Part shown: piece by piece, positions 1-11,530 of the stretch
How positions within the stretch are numbered: the first letter of the stretch is position 1
Layout: each line of letters begins with the position of its first letter
Assembly (NCBI RefSeq): GCF_003073045.1
Contig: NC_037595.1
Span: forward strand, 8,235,509 to 8,299,508
Source: Pomacea canaliculata
Lineage: Eukaryota; Mollusca; Gastropoda; Architaenioglossa; Ampullariidae
DNA length: 64,000 nt
Direction: 5' to 3'
Position numbers and translations under genes: made by a program
Notes under the pieces: generated by a model
Seen by the model: the letters and a program-made list of their open reading frames with translations, nothing else
What the model was told of the DNA's origin: nothing
Databases searched by the model: none

Positions 1-1520
1 ACATTCCCTTTCGCGCCATTTCTAAATATTGTTTATACAGTCGAGCCACCCGGATAATTTTTGTCATTATACTTTAGTGTTCATGTTTTGGCTTTTAGTT
101 TGTTATTATCTGGTCTTTTTTGGAGGGGAAGTGGGGGTTGTTTTTACTATTTTTAAACATTGACGTCATTGTTAACATTGTTTAGTTCCAGTTCAGCTTA
201 GTTCACGAAAATGGCGACCATAGAAACTGTGTTTAGCGCCAACTGATCCTCGCTGAGCGGATGAAGAGATATATCGCAAGAAGGGAGGTCAACACTGCAA
301 CAAGCTTTTGTCTGTGCCTTTCGTCGACGCACACGTGAGGTCTCTCTTAGTGACGTCATGTAACCGCCCACGCCTGGAACAAAAAATAAAAACACCACTG
401 GCTGAAACTACCCAAAACTGGTCTTATGTCCTTTGAGAAAACAAAATCACCCAATTTTAACGAGACAATCATTAGCTCCCTTCAGAAGCCATCAGGGAGG
501 CAATCCCTATTTTTTTGTTGTTTTTTTTTTTTTTTGTTTTTTTTTTAAAGATGCTTGAAGTTCCGGCTGGTTTTTCAGTGAAATCGGAATATCGACTAAT
601 TGATCAATGGATTTTTCACTATAACGCCTGCTTATGTTCAATCAGTTCACTGCGTGAGGCACTGACGTCAGCGGTCCCCCGATGTTGTGGACTGTCGCTT
701 TGTCTTACTCTTCTCCCCCGACCGCCCCACCCGCCTGTTAGTGCGTTGTGTGCTGGAAGCACATTCCGCGGGTAGAATCACGTGATTGCAAGCCTCTCAG
801 TGCGGTCCACTGCGGGCACACGCCGACATGCGTACCGCTTAAGTGTACCCAATGCCACTGGATTATTATTATATATTCTTGACTACACCACCTGCCTTCT
901 CTAGCTTTGTTTTTGTTTTGGGCGGCTTTGTTTATTTTATGTTTGTGAAGAGGGTGTGCGTACCTATGGTTCTGTAGTGTGTGTGTAGTGTGTGGATAGG
1001 TAGGTAAGTGGGATGTGTGTGTGTGGCTTTATTTTATGTCTTTGAAGAGTGTGTGTGTGTGCGCCTGTGGTTCATGTGAGAGTGTGTAGGGAGAGTGTGG
1101 GTGAGGCAAGTGTGTGATGAGTGTGCGCGCGCGCATCCATAGGCGCAGCATTTTCCGGATAAATATGAAATTAAGATCACCGTCAGCTTCATCTAGAGTT
1201 TTCTCTCCTCCCACTGTTTCCGCTAAACCGCATGAAAAAGTCCGAGAAAAAGAATATTTAAATCCATTTTGATGACAACAGGAAGTCGTATACCTGAATC
1301 TTCGTCACGACCATCTTCTTCTTACCGGTCTCTTGCGTTTTGTAATCGCATCAAGCCATCATGCCCAGCGCAGTTATTCGAGTCCTTATCTGTTATTTCA
1401 AGACATCTTGTCCTCAAACGGCTATAGTGTCGTCATCTTCCATGCTAACTCAGAACACATCTGAATTCTAATGTAAAACAATATCTCGCAACCTTCGTCA
1501 CGATGTGTGTGTGTTTTGGG

Positions 1521-1557
<37 letters not shown>

Positions 1558-1913
1558 GCAGAGAGAGAGATAAAAGAAGAAAATAAAAAATTCAAACGTT
1601 GTGGTCTACATAGATAAAGGGATTGGTAGACAGGTATAGCTGGCTATCGGACAGATTTACGAAGAGCAAAAGCACTTATATATATAGTAGGTGCACCCAC
1701 ACCGACAAAGCAGTTATAATAATAATGTTGTAACGCACGCCCCAGCTGCTCTACTTTACAACTGCTGTACCCGTCCTTTTAAAGTGCAGGAGCGGCCAGC
1801 TGTGTGCGTGCGTGTGTGCGTGTGTGCGTATGTGTGTGTGTCGTTTCATTCAAGGCGCTGGAGGCGGGGCCAAGCTGTCAATAAAGGAGTGCTGTTGCGT
1901 GAAATTGACTCTC
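1..1913. other. Non-coding stretch with simple repeats
   Basis: No convincing coding exon is visible. The stretch holds TG-rich microsatellite sequence at about 975-1130, a run of 33 T at 1524-1556 and a further TG/CG-rich block at about 1800-1845. Short open frames here are low-complexity and lack domain signatures. Confidence 0.6.
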
Positions 1914-1928
1914 CCTCTAGAGGGCGCC
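1914..1928 (+). promoter_or_regulatory. Candidate CTCF binding site
   Basis: The 15 bases CCTCTAGAGGGCGCC match the core CTCF consensus CCASYAGRKGGCRSY at 14 of 15 positions; the mismatch is T for A at position 3. The motif lies in a locally GC-rich stretch within AT-rich DNA. CTCF is known across bilaterian animals, but occupancy here is inferred from the motif alone. Confidence 0.4.
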
Positions 1929-3546
1929 GCGGGGTTAGTGAGTGCGCGTTGCCAAGGTTACTCGTCTGGCGCGTCCTCGTTTCATCCCGGTGACTTCCTA
2001 CTGCAGTGTCCATGCACCTCCATTGTAATCTTCCTCTAGTCTGTCGACATCGAGACGACTAAACAAAATGTAGCAACAAAACATTTTTTTCCTAAAGCAA
2101 AAATTTCTTTTGTGGTTGTGCAGTGAAAGTGTGTTAATAATATTTAAATAATGATTTTTTAGTACATACTTACCTCTTCCTGATGCTCATGACATTTACG
2201 TATTGTCTACGCACGGGATAAATACATAGAGATGTTTGCACATGCACAAATAAACCCGAACTAATTTTCACCAGCCCAAAGTTTTTCATTTGTTCATCCT
2301 TTGGAGATCAATGAGATGATAATGTTTGACACTTGTAGTCCTGAACTATACACTAACTGTACACAGAAAATATCTACGACCATTTATAATTATTATTATA
2401 TGAGCGCAGCAAGCAAGTGATGACCAAGGAGCACACAATGATAACAGTCGAGGCGGCATTATAGTCACTTGATTCAAAGGCCAATCATTTTGATAACTTA
2501 AAATCATCTACTTCTTAAAGTTAAAATTATCTTTAACTTTTGATTTTGACAGACATCGATTTCCTTTTCCTTGCACAAAAGGGTTGGGTTAGCATATTTT
2601 CTTCAATTTTATGGGGAAGAGGGGTGTTTGGCAGTGCTGATCGATGTTTTTAGGAACTGAAGAGGGAAAGTTTGTCATTTTTATTTTTGTAAGGATTGAG
2701 ACTAATGAGAAGCTCTTGCACCCAGGTTTATGTAGGCCAGGAGGAGAAATCGTTGTGTCAATCGGTGAACAGCCAGGGATGATTGATATGATGTCGCTTG
2801 CCTGACAGCTCAGATGCTGAAGTATGTCATATTAATATTTGGTGTTGTGTGTTACAGAGTACTGATCATATTTTATCATGCCACATCGTAAAGATCTGTG
2901 CTTAAAATGTCAACCAAGTATGCTACCTAGCATAATAATTCTAATGATTCTATACTTCTATGCCAACATATGGGCTCTCGGTGATCGCATCCATGCATTT
3001 CATGGCTGTGCATATTTCTTTTCGGAAAGCTGGCTGCCAGGTCAAGAAAATAAACCCTTTTGCGCTAAAGGATTGACAGGTCAGGTGATAAAATGTTCAT
3101 GTGTATTTATGTAGTCCAAAAAACCGCGGAAATCAAGTCCTGGCTGCCGAGAAAAGCATAAACAAACTAAAGCTAAGATTAAGGAGTTTTCCTGTGGTAA
3201 AGAACGAAACACCGAGAAAAAAAAGCAACTTCACTGTTTCACAAAGATAATGGTATCGTTGTCCTTCAGCCATGGGTGGGGGCATTTGGTGATCGGTTTT
3301 GGCACAAAGAAAATATGTTTGGTTTTTTTATTTTATTATTTATCTGTAACACCTGTTACCTAAACAACAACTGTGAATACTAACATGCCAAGATCGGCTT
3401 ACCTTAATTTGTAAATTCTGAAAACTTGTACTGTGTGCAGACATTTTCCCGTGCAAGCCTTTCACTATAGTCATCTAGCAGAAGACGGATTTTATTTAAT
3501 TTTGTTCATTCGCTGAACTTCCTTATGATCACGGGTGTAATTTAAA

Positions 3547-3577
<31 letters not shown>

Positions 3578-4336
3578 GCACGCACACGCGCGAGCGCCCA
3601 CGCAGAGTATTTCTGTCAAACATCTGTGGTGCCTAAACACAATCTGTCAGCACCACAGATGCTTTTTTATTAAAATTTTCGATTACACTTTCGATTATAT
3701 GAGTCATGCAGCCAACCAGGGAGAGATGCTTCATCAAAAGTACACGAAATATGAGCACAACCAAACAGAACACGACGTGTGGTCTCAGAGCTATTCTAGG
3801 CAGGACAAATTGGGCAAATAAACGGAGAAAAAGCCCCCAAACCTGTATATGAAGAAATGTTACAGAGATAGGACATGAAACTCCTGACTTTCGTACGAAT
3901 ACAAACACGTATTCTCTCTCTCTCTGTAGTCCCTAGTCCAGACGAAACACATGTCGGCATTGATGCCCCTGCCACCACCGCCATCATGACAATCTTCTCC
4001 AGCTGCTGACGTAAACTTAAAAAAGTAGTTCCTCATTCGTTATCCCATCACACACTTCCAATCCATCGTTTTATATCATGGTTGAAAAAAAAAAACACCC
4101 AGAAATGGGAAAAAGACAAACACTGGGGAAGGACGTACAACCTCGTTTATTCATCAGTGTATGTTCTTGGTGGAACATAACCACGAGCTCACTTCTCCCG
4201 GTGTCCAGCAGGTGAAGGATTCATAAAAAAAAATTTAAATGTAAGAAGACATTTTTCACGGATCACGTAAGGAACTTACTTGATAAGGCTATCGGAAGAC
4301 AATTGCTTCGACAAAATAGAATCAATCAATCAGCAG

Positions 4337-4376
<40 letters not shown>

Positions 4377-4422
4377 GCACGCAAGCAATTAATCGATAAA
4401 TATCGAACTAAGAGGGTCGAGC
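1929..4422. other. Non-coding stretch
   Basis: I see no supported gene. It contains a CT/CA microsatellite at about 3548-3592 and an ATCA tetranucleotide array at about 4320-4376, just downstream of the minus-strand exon candidate that ends at 4423. Confidence 0.5.
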
Positions 4423-4961
4423 CTAGTAGATCCTGGCATTGGTGTACATGCTAAGAAAGCGTCTGTTCTGTTCCCTGGTCACGGAGTAGTTGAAGGGCGG
4501 GCTCAAGGAGCGAGTGAAGACGACGTTGGGGTTGGTCGGTTGGGGCCTCGCGAAGCAAGCTCTGATATTCTCGGCCCTTCTAGGGCTGACCTTGCTGCTT
4601 CTCAGCATCCTTTCGGGGCTGCCCTGCAGTTTCCGACGCGGCAGAGGGCTGAAGAAAAGGTGGTCTACCACCAGTCCCGTCCGGAAGCGATTCGCCCCGC
4701 AAGAAACCGTGAGGTTTGTCAGGTGTTCGGCTCCGTTGTTTCTTTGACTGGATGTCGGAGTGTCGACGGTTGATACGTTGTGCCGCTTGGCAGGGGCGCG
4801 CTTTTTCTTGATGGGTGGGAGCGATGGAGAGGGAGAAAATCTGGGCGATGTGCCGTGTTGTTGACTAGGGCCACCTCGTTGGGGACTGACTGCTGAAATG
4901 CTTGAGGTTCTCTGGCTTGGAGGGATCGTGGCTCCGGGATCGCAGTGGCGAAAGATGCGAC
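4423..4961 (-). CDS. Candidate terminal exon of an unrecognised minus-strand gene
   Basis: On the minus strand a good acceptor (pyrimidine-rich tract, then CCCACAG) opens an exon at 4961. Entering with one borrowed base, one frame stays open for about 178 codons to a TAG at 4423-4425. The frame has no early Met, as expected for an internal or last exon. The product begins RIFRHCDPGATI, is rich in Ser, Pro and Arg, has a basic patch (IKKKRAPAKR) and ends RFLSMYTNARIY. The composition suggests a disordered, possibly nuclear or cytoskeletal tail; I recognise no family. The incoming phase matches the exit phase of the block at 7250-7377, where the join would make a Gly codon. The other two frames contain stops. 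It may be an isolated chance ORF. Confidence 0.42.
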
Positions 4962-7249
4962 CTGTGGGACCAGAAGAGAGATGACAATTACTGCAGTGTC
5001 ATTCGTGAGCAACATTCAAAGTTGGAAGCTTCGTCAGCCACCAAAAGAAGCGTGAAATTATAGAGTAAATGTATAATAATGCCATTTTTTGTGGGAGAAC
5101 AAAAAACACAAAAACAAAATCAGACAAATACAGAGACCTAGAACTCTCTTACGTAGGTAATCCCTCATTCACGTTTGAGGCAGAAATGCCCAGAATACCA
5201 AATTCATGATGTTGTACACAAGAAGCCATGGACTTAGTATAAATGTAGCTGATTACTCAGACGCGCCAAATTACACATCATTGCACAAAATAGTGATGTG
5301 CCCTCAGCTGTGGTCTAGTCTCCAGCTGCAGTATCAGAAGCCCATCATGAAAATATGGCCTGCCGGGTACAAGCGAAGGAAGATGTCGAATGGTTGAAAC
5401 TAAGCTAGGTTACATCACTATTTGTATTTTATATGATAATTATAAATGTATTTTAAATTTATATCAAACGATAAAATGTCCCTTTGAGGACATTTTATGT
5501 ATGTGAAAGATAAAAAAAAAATATCATGCAGCTGCTCCCAGATATTGTGTGTGGGAACAGATATATGTGAAGAGAAGCTCAGCACACGGAATGATGTGTG
5601 TGTGTGTGTTTGTGCGAGTGACACTTTTATTGCTTCGGGAACACGATTACAGCAAGGGTGTGTCTGCTCTAACCCATTATAAATCGTTCATACAATCATA
5701 ATCATTTGCAAAGTTCAAAAAATTTGTCTCACCATTTTTCCAAAATGAAAGTGTCAAAACATGTCATAACAAGCAGAGCCCATCTACACAACCAACCGAC
5801 CATTCTCATGCCGACAACTTTTTATTATTACTACCTTTCTTCTCTTCTCTCCTTTTTCACTCTCCTTTTTTCATTTCCTCTCTTTTTTTCCTTTTTTCCC
5901 CTCCATGCAACAACATACCACTATCTTGACCAAACTGACCCACTGACCTCGAATGAAATGCCACCTGTAAAACTACGTTCACGCATGAAGCGGCTAATGA
6001 ACTCAAGGTGCATTAATTAAAATAGCGCCGGTAATTAAAAGTGTCACGTGATCAATTATGCTTACAAACGTCACTGCAAACCTCGTTAAAATTATCATTC
6101 CTTGTGTTATAGACGCCTTTCTCTGTGGAGTAAATTACTTCCTCCTCTGATCAGAGATAAAAATGAATAATGAATATTTGACGAACTTTTTTTTAATTTA
6201 TGGAGCTGTTATCTAACCTGTATCAACTTCTGTTACACCTTGCCTAACCACCTGTTGCCAGGGCTTACCGACAAAAGTTTTCAAACAAAAAGTTATTTGT
6301 TCCAGTCTTGAATCATTATTTTGTTGTGAAGACAGAGAGTTTAACTTTTGTCCTGTGCTTCACACTAAAGAGAAAAACAAAAAGTTCTTGACCACCGTCG
6401 TTTATATTTCACCACAAATGACAATCATAAAACTATTCAGGTGCAAATGTGCACATGTACAGACATGATGTGGTAAAACAATTTTTTTTAATTTAGGGCA
6501 TTTACAAGTCAATTATCATGCAACAAAAGTTATTATCCCTAAAATATAAAGGGTTTCGCATATCGTGCAAACATGAGTTAATGTGCATATCACTTTTATT
6601 TTTTGTGGAACTGGAATTAAAAAAAATGTTCACACTTCCATTGTTCATTTATCCTCTTGCATATGCATGTATAATTAATTTGTCACAATATTATAATACA
6701 ATGGGATGTCCTTTACAGACGTTACTGTTGCTTTTATTACCTCTAATGCCTGATAAATGCGGCAATGAATATCAGCTACATTTGGTGTCTGACAGTATTA
6801 ATGCGAAAATGAAAAAGCGAGAGCTGTACTTTCTAGCATAAAAAAGTTTGCAAAACTATTCAAAAATAGTTGTAAGTAATGCCATAAGTTCCAGCCACTA
6901 AAATATATTGTCTTCCAGTTTCTTGGCTTCAGAAAGATTAACTATAGACTTTCAGTTAGAAATTTGAACTAGTATTTCATTAAATTATGAAAGAAAACTC
7001 AACGCTTTCAACAAGCTGAGAATGAGTCTACAAGACAAAGCAGACAACCGAAAGATGTCTTCATAATTTTCTACCTCGCAGTCTTCATCTGAACCTCGTT
7101 GACTATTCACGGGTCTCGAAACCCAGGATACTGTGTGTACAGGTATTCTTACAGTGGAAACTGAAATGCAACCTAGGTTGTGCAGCAGCTTATAATATAT
7201 TTTTTCTAAGAGATTTTATGCACACACACACTCTCTCTCATCTCTGTAC
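4962..7249. other. Probable intron or intergenic DNA
   Basis: This AT-rich stretch separates two minus-strand exon candidates. No open frame here has domain-like composition. Short TG and T runs occur, for example near 5597-5610. If the flanking blocks belong to one gene this is an intron, possibly with an unseen small exon. Confidence 0.4.
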
Positions 7250-7377
7250 CTTTTAGGGTAGGGGCTGTTGGCGGTGAAAAGAAGACTGGAAACATTTCCG
7301 CTTCGTTTAGTTTCTCTGCTTTCATCTCTGCGGTGTCCTCGATGTCGACGTGATCCCCTGGGAGCAGGAGACGGCGA
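7250..7377 (-). CDS. Candidate internal exon, unrecognised
   Basis: On the minus strand the block is bounded by an acceptor (TTGGTCTGCAG) and a donor (AAAAG then GTACAG) and is 128 bases long. The most protein-like frame reads RRLLLPGDHVDIEDTAEMK and continues acidic and charged to PTAPTLK, leaving one base. That phase fits the exon at 4423-4961. A second open frame (SPSPAPRGSRRHRGHRRDE) would fit the block at 7891-8093 instead, so the chain is not resolved. No family is recognised. Confidence 0.35.
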
Positions 7378-7890
7378 CTGCAGACCAAGTTGTCTTTATT
7401 TACTTTATTTCCTTCTTTCATTACGGAATGTCAGTTATGTGTGTACATCAAGCCTTAAACGATTCATGGTTTTAGCACTGATCTTCGGTATCTTTTGATA
7501 AATGAACAAGATCACAATCATAAAAAAATAATTAAATTAAAATATCGGCAATGTTGCAAATCTGATCACGTAGACGGTTCACTTGGTTCACTCCTGCAGA
7601 AAGGACGCACAAAAGACTTGAGTCCAGTTCCACTGCACCACACACACACACACAAACACTGATGCACTCACGCTTGAATACTCACATGCATATTATCCGT
7701 TACCGCAGAGTAATTCACATTATGTGCAATTTTAAAAGTTATTTCAATAATTAGGGAATTAATGATTTAGCTGTCAGCACTTAAGGTAACTTCCACGACA
7801 CTGCATCGCTTAATTTCAGCCAGAGGATACGAACTTTGAACCCGTTCGCTATTTCAGATTACGAAACAAAAACGATTCACTGGAGACTCA

Positions 7891-8093
7891 CCCCCTGACG
7901 CCTCCTGGGACGGTGTCCCATCCACGCTCGGTCACTATCCGGAGATTCTGAGCTCACCAGCCCCATGGCCACCTCCACCCCATCCACGCCCTCATCGCCT
8001 TCTTTCCTTGCTATTCCGGGTGCGGGCTCGACCATTTGGTGAAGGTTGGCCGGCTCAGCCACACTGGGTTCTGTGTCTACGATCGCCTGTGTC
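7891..8093 (-). CDS. Candidate internal exon, unrecognised
   Basis: On the minus strand an acceptor (TGCTGCTGACACAG) and a strong donor (CAGGGG then GTGAGT) bound an exon with a single open frame; the other two frames have early stops. The product begins AIVDTEPSVAEPANLHQMV, is acidic through the middle (KEGDEGVDGVEVAM) and ends in a basic stretch (RPRRRQG). It looks disordered. It enters and leaves in phase 0, which does not join directly to the preferred frame of the block at 7250-7377. Confidence 0.35.
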
Positions 8094-8361
8094 AGCAGCA
8101 AGAACAGACCTGTGTCTACTGTTTCCTTGACTTTCTTAAGAAATGGTTTGCGAGTTATGACTGGTACTTTAGCGCTGCTAGACTTTGAGATTGAACTATG
8201 GCAGATAGTACAGATCGACTGTGAATATAGGATGGGAGTGTTTTATGGAAGTATGAATCTTGTGAGCTGAACAATTTACAGTTACACATTTTCCTCTAAT
8301 CGAAATTTTCACACAAGACAAACTCAGATGTCCACTGCAATTCCATTTTATGTAAGCAAAG

Positions 8362-8793
8362 TTAGTACAAATGAAAAGAACATAATCTGGAGTATTTGCC
8401 TCTCTTTGGAGTCCTTCTACGTCTTCTCGGCACCCGTCCACATCCCCGTCGTATCCTTCTTGGCAACGACGGATGTATGCCTGGGATCAGGATCCACAGA
8501 CGTGTCCTCGACATCCTCCAGTGGACAGACATCGTCTCGGGGGTTTGTCGTTCTTTCTGCGTCTGACTCTGAGACCGCGGAGGTGTGAGAAGTGCCTGAC
8601 GCCTGGGACATCTACCTTTCGAAGCGAGACGAGTGTTTTCCACGGGTTTGTATGCACGCCTTCTCACTCCTGCAAACGGAGGATGGGGGACGACTTCGGG
8701 TGACGGGGTGGATGGAGAAACTCCAGTCAGCGCTAGCAACTCCACAGGCGTTGTCTTATCGTTTACCAGCCATTTATCATGCTGACGTAACAA
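8362..8793 (-). CDS. Candidate exon region, frame unresolved
   Basis: The minus strand is open for 143 codons from a TTG. The first part (DKWLVNDKTTPVELLALTG and on to ENTRLASK) looks coding and ends at a plausible donor (CGAAAG then GTAGAT, near 8613). After that point an acidic frame read from an acceptor-like CAG near 8597 (AVSESDAERTTNPRDD) looks more protein-like than the long frame. I cannot fix the exon ends. It may be the 5' part of the same gene as the blocks at 4.4-8.1 kb. Confidence 0.28.
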   Translation of the reverse strand: MLRQHDKWLVNDKTTPVELLALTGVSPSTPSPEVVPHPPFAGVRRRAYKPVENTRLASKGRCPRRQALLTPPRSQSQTQKERQTPETMSVHWRMSRTRLWILIPGIHPSLPRRIRRGCGRVPRRRRRTPKRGKYSRLCSFHLY

Positions 8794-8801
8794 GCATGTG
8801 A

Positions 8802-9689
8802 CGCCCTGTGAGTGTTACATCACGACTGGCAGAGTAATGAATGCCATTACACTTGACTGTAGTGCAGTGCACTGAGCGCTGCTCACAGCAGTATTTGAAC
8901 TTAACTAACTTTCAATTAGTATTTTGATCTTCAGTGTTCGATACTGAGACTAAACTTGTGAGAATAGGGTGTTATACACGAAGTGGGTTTTTTTTTTTTT
9001 TTAAGCACCAAGAAAATTCGTGATAGAGATATAAAATAGGATATCGAAGACGATGGAAAAGGATGACGATACATTCTTGTGTTTCTGCGATTAGGATCTA
9101 AGGGGTTTGGCAAGGCGAATTTGTTCATGTTGAATTCAAGCAGTGTCATCGTGCATTTGCACGGCAAGGCGATTTCGCTCATGTGGAACTCAGTATTGGC
9201 ATGGACTGGCATGCGCTGGCAAGGTACACGTAACTGGGTTTGTGTGATGATGTGAATTGGTGCGATGTATGTGGAATTAGTCCAGCATACAGAGCCCGGT
9301 TGCCAAATTTTGCTTGTCTTCGAGGTATATAGGAAAATAAACCAAGGAATAAGGCCCAGGTGAGTACAAGATAAACAAACAAAAATCCGATTAAATAAAT
9401 ATAAAACATGTAAAACAAGAACCCATAAAACTGCAGAGGGTGTGGTTAATTTGCAGATACATCGGGTGGAGAAAGAGTTTCGTGTGAAGAGGAGGAGAAA
9501 GTTGGTGGGATCTCTGAAAAACGCGAAGAGAATGGTCACAAATCACACGGGAATTATGTAAGAAATCTAGACTAATTTACAGTAAATTGCGAAAGTAAGC
9601 AATCGTGCTTTTGCTACAGCAGGTTCGAGTGTGACACACCCGCCTAAGCACTCGGATAGAGAGGTTCATGCTGTCGGAGAATCTTAGAA
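8802..9689. other. Non-coding stretch
   Basis: No gene is supported. A 202-codon minus-strand frame (8931-9539) includes a lysine run that merely translates a T tract and is otherwise low in complexity, so I leave it out. Confidence 0.4.
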
Positions 9690-9800
9690 AGTGGATGCCC
9701 AAGCGGTTAGAGAAGTAGCATGTAGACACCGAAGCGTACAGGTTCGATGCCCTTCTTGCTAGCTGTTAGCAAGGCGAGATAGAAGTCACAAATAAACTAA
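9690..9800 (+). repeat. tRNA-derived SINE-like head
   Basis: An A-box-like sequence (TGCCCAAGCGG, 9696-9706) is followed 34 bases later by a B-box-like sequence (GGTTCGATGCC, 9741-9751), the layout of an internal RNA polymerase III promoter. The tRNA fold is degenerate and an A-rich stretch follows (ataaactaacaaacaaaaa). It is better explained as a tRNA-derived SINE fragment than as a functional tRNA; no anticodon can be assigned. Confidence 0.35.
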
Positions 9801-9838
9801 CAAACAAAAACCTAGGCTTGAGGTAAGCGCAGTATCTG

Positions 9839-10486
9839 CTATCTCAGCAGACGGCACTTTTTCACCTGTCCAGGCTTCACACCTCCGAGCCAGCTAGTGA
9901 AGTGATCCACGTTTCCATGGTGAAGACGATGACACCTGGAGGTGTGGCGAAGTGTCGTCCTCACGGTAATGTCTGCCAGCCGCCATCCAGCCCCCTTACC
10001 CTCCCCCCTGTTCTCGGTCGTTTGCTTGACACAACGACTGGCAAGGGGGTCTCGGTGCGACCCTATCCTCCCATGCTTTCTCACTCCACTCCCATCCTCC
10101 CTTTCATGTCGCAAACAAAAACTCCGGATTGATGTAACTTGCTCTGGTCTCGCTGCTTTCAGCTTTCGAGAGATGTATGTCCTCATCTTGCAACGGATCT
10201 CTCCAGGAAGGGAAATCTGGTGCGACTCCCGAGGGAGATCCCAGAAGGGATGGCTACTTTTGTCGCGATGCCAGCGATCGCAGCCGTTTTCACAAGCAGA
10301 CGCAAATTGAGCAGGAAATAGGTTTCTGTCAATGTTTATCGCTGTTTCTTTATAACGATTAATCAACGAACAGAAACCACAGCAGAAAGAACCCAATAAA
10401 TATGACCGAGGTAGCCATGTCCAGGAGTTGAGAACTGAAGCGTTCGGAGCAGTACAGCTGGAGAACAAGAAGCACTTTGTTTCCAT
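9839..10486 (-). CDS. Long open frame, unrecognised, doubtful
   Basis: A minus-strand frame of 215 codons starts with ATG (METKCFLFSSCTAPNAS) and carries a hydrophobic stretch near residues 28-45 (YLLGSFCCGFCSLI). No domain is recognised, and overlapping open frames exist on the other strand because the local GC content is raised. It could be an exon or a chance ORF next to the bHLH gene's upstream region. Confidence 0.18.
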   Translation of the reverse strand: METKCFLFSSCTAPNASVLNSWTWLPRSYLLGSFCCGFCSLINRYKETAINIDRNLFPAQFASACENGCDRWHRDKSSHPFWDLPRESHQISLPGEIRCKMRTYISRKLKAARPEQVTSIRSFCLRHEREDGSGVRKHGRIGSHRDPLASRCVKQTTENRGEGKGAGWRLADITVRTTLRHTSRCHRLHHGNVDHFTSWLGGVKPGQVKKCRLLR

Positions 10487-10496
10487 ATTGAAGAGT

Positions 10497-10540
10497 TTTT
10501 TTATTTATTTATTTATTTATTATTTATTTATTTATTTATA
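10497..10540. repeat. TTTA microsatellite
   Basis: A tetranucleotide array of TTTA with one imperfect unit in the middle. Confidence 0.9.
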
Positions 10541-10999
10541 AGTTAACCTGCATAGATAGTCATTTGTAGATTTTTTTCAATTTTTGCGAACTGGATTTTG
10601 CCATCATGTCACTGGATTAAGGTGCTAGCCTATCAAGATCGTGTCATGGGACCAGACGGTTAGAACCAGAACATGTTTGTTTATAAAGCACTAAAGTGAA
10701 GAGAGACATTTGTCTCAATTTAAATGATGGAGGACAAAATGATCCAAGTATGTAAACGTCCACTCATCAACAATACGTCGTGATAAAAATAATGTGGAAG
10801 GTGAGATCTACAATAAGCGTCCTTTATGAACATATCAAGAAGCTTGAGGATCAAAACATCCCCAACTTAGGGAAGAGTCATCGCAAGAGATTATTTCAGT
10901 ATATTTGAGAGGAAAAATGGATTTCAATGAGTACAACAGTGGTAAGGTTTGAGCTGGACTCGCTCAGCACACGGCAAAAACTGTTGCTCTCCCTGCAGT

Positions 11000-11530
11000 A
11001 TGGTGCTCCTCCATCCTGCTGGTTGTCTTCAAACTTTTCTCGAGTTGGATCAGGGCCAACAACTGGCGCCACGCACTCGACGGAAGCGGAAACACGTTCC
11101 GCATCGCCTCCGCTCGCAAGAGTTCGTCAGACGTCGCAACAGCCGCGAGAGGCGCCGCGTGAGGATCATCAACGCGGCTTTCGAGTCGCTGCGGCACCGC
11201 GTGCCGAGGCTGCAGCAGGACGCCCAGGCCTCCAAGATCAGCATCCTGCGGCAGGCCCGCCTGTACATCCTCAGTCTGACGTCCTTTCTAAACGCTGTTG
11301 ACGGAGGAACGTGGGCCCACCAAACGGCCACTGACCCCGTCGCCAAGGGCAAGGTAACACCATCGTCCTCTGACATTATCGAGTCTGAAGGCAACAGAAC
11401 TCGTCTGTCCTTGCTGGACACAGAAATCGAACCACACAAAGGGACTGATCAAAAAGCCTGCGTGTGGGAAGACCTCGACAGCGAAAGAGCTGCGAGTGGG
11501 GATGAAGACAGTGTCCCTTGTTCCACCTAG
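11000..11530 (+). CDS. Basic helix-loop-helix transcription factor
   Basis: From the first in-frame ATG (11000) the product is 176 residues. The bHLH domain spans about residues 44-97. Its basic region RRRNSRERRRVR has the conserved E-R-x-R core for E-box contact, helix 1 reads INAAFESLRHRVP, and helix 2 reads SKISILRQARLYILSL. These are features of the atonal/achaete-scute-like class A families, which usually bind E-boxes as heterodimers with E proteins and control cell fate. The loop (RLQQDAQA) and helix 2 are not diagnostic enough for a gene symbol. The tail is acidic (SERAASGDEDSV). The gene appears to be one exon in a GC-rich island. The same frame is open upstream only to a TAA at 10943-10945 with no ATG. 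A donor-like AAG|GTAACA occurs at 11353/11354, so an alternative spliced end is possible. Confidence 0.72.
   Translation: MVLLHPAGCLQTFLELDQGQQLAPRTRRKRKHVPHRLRSQEFVRRRNSRERRRVRIINAAFESLRHRVPRLQQDAQASKISILRQARLYILSLTSFLNAVDGGTWAHQTATDPVAKGKVTPSSSDIIESEGNRTRLSLLDTEIEPHKGTDQKACVWEDLDSERAASGDEDSVPCST

Noticed and set aside
4320-4376. ATCA array considered as a possible CRISPR-like or regulatory repeat
   Set aside because: A simple tetranucleotide microsatellite with no spacers; the window is an animal nuclear genome.
8931-9539. A 202-codon minus-strand frame with several hydrophobic stretches
   Set aside because: It contains a Lys run that merely translates a T tract, has no domain or splice context, and has AT-rich composition.
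9601-9640. GGTTCGAGT considered as a second tRNA B box
   Set aside because: No matching A box lies at the right distance upstream.
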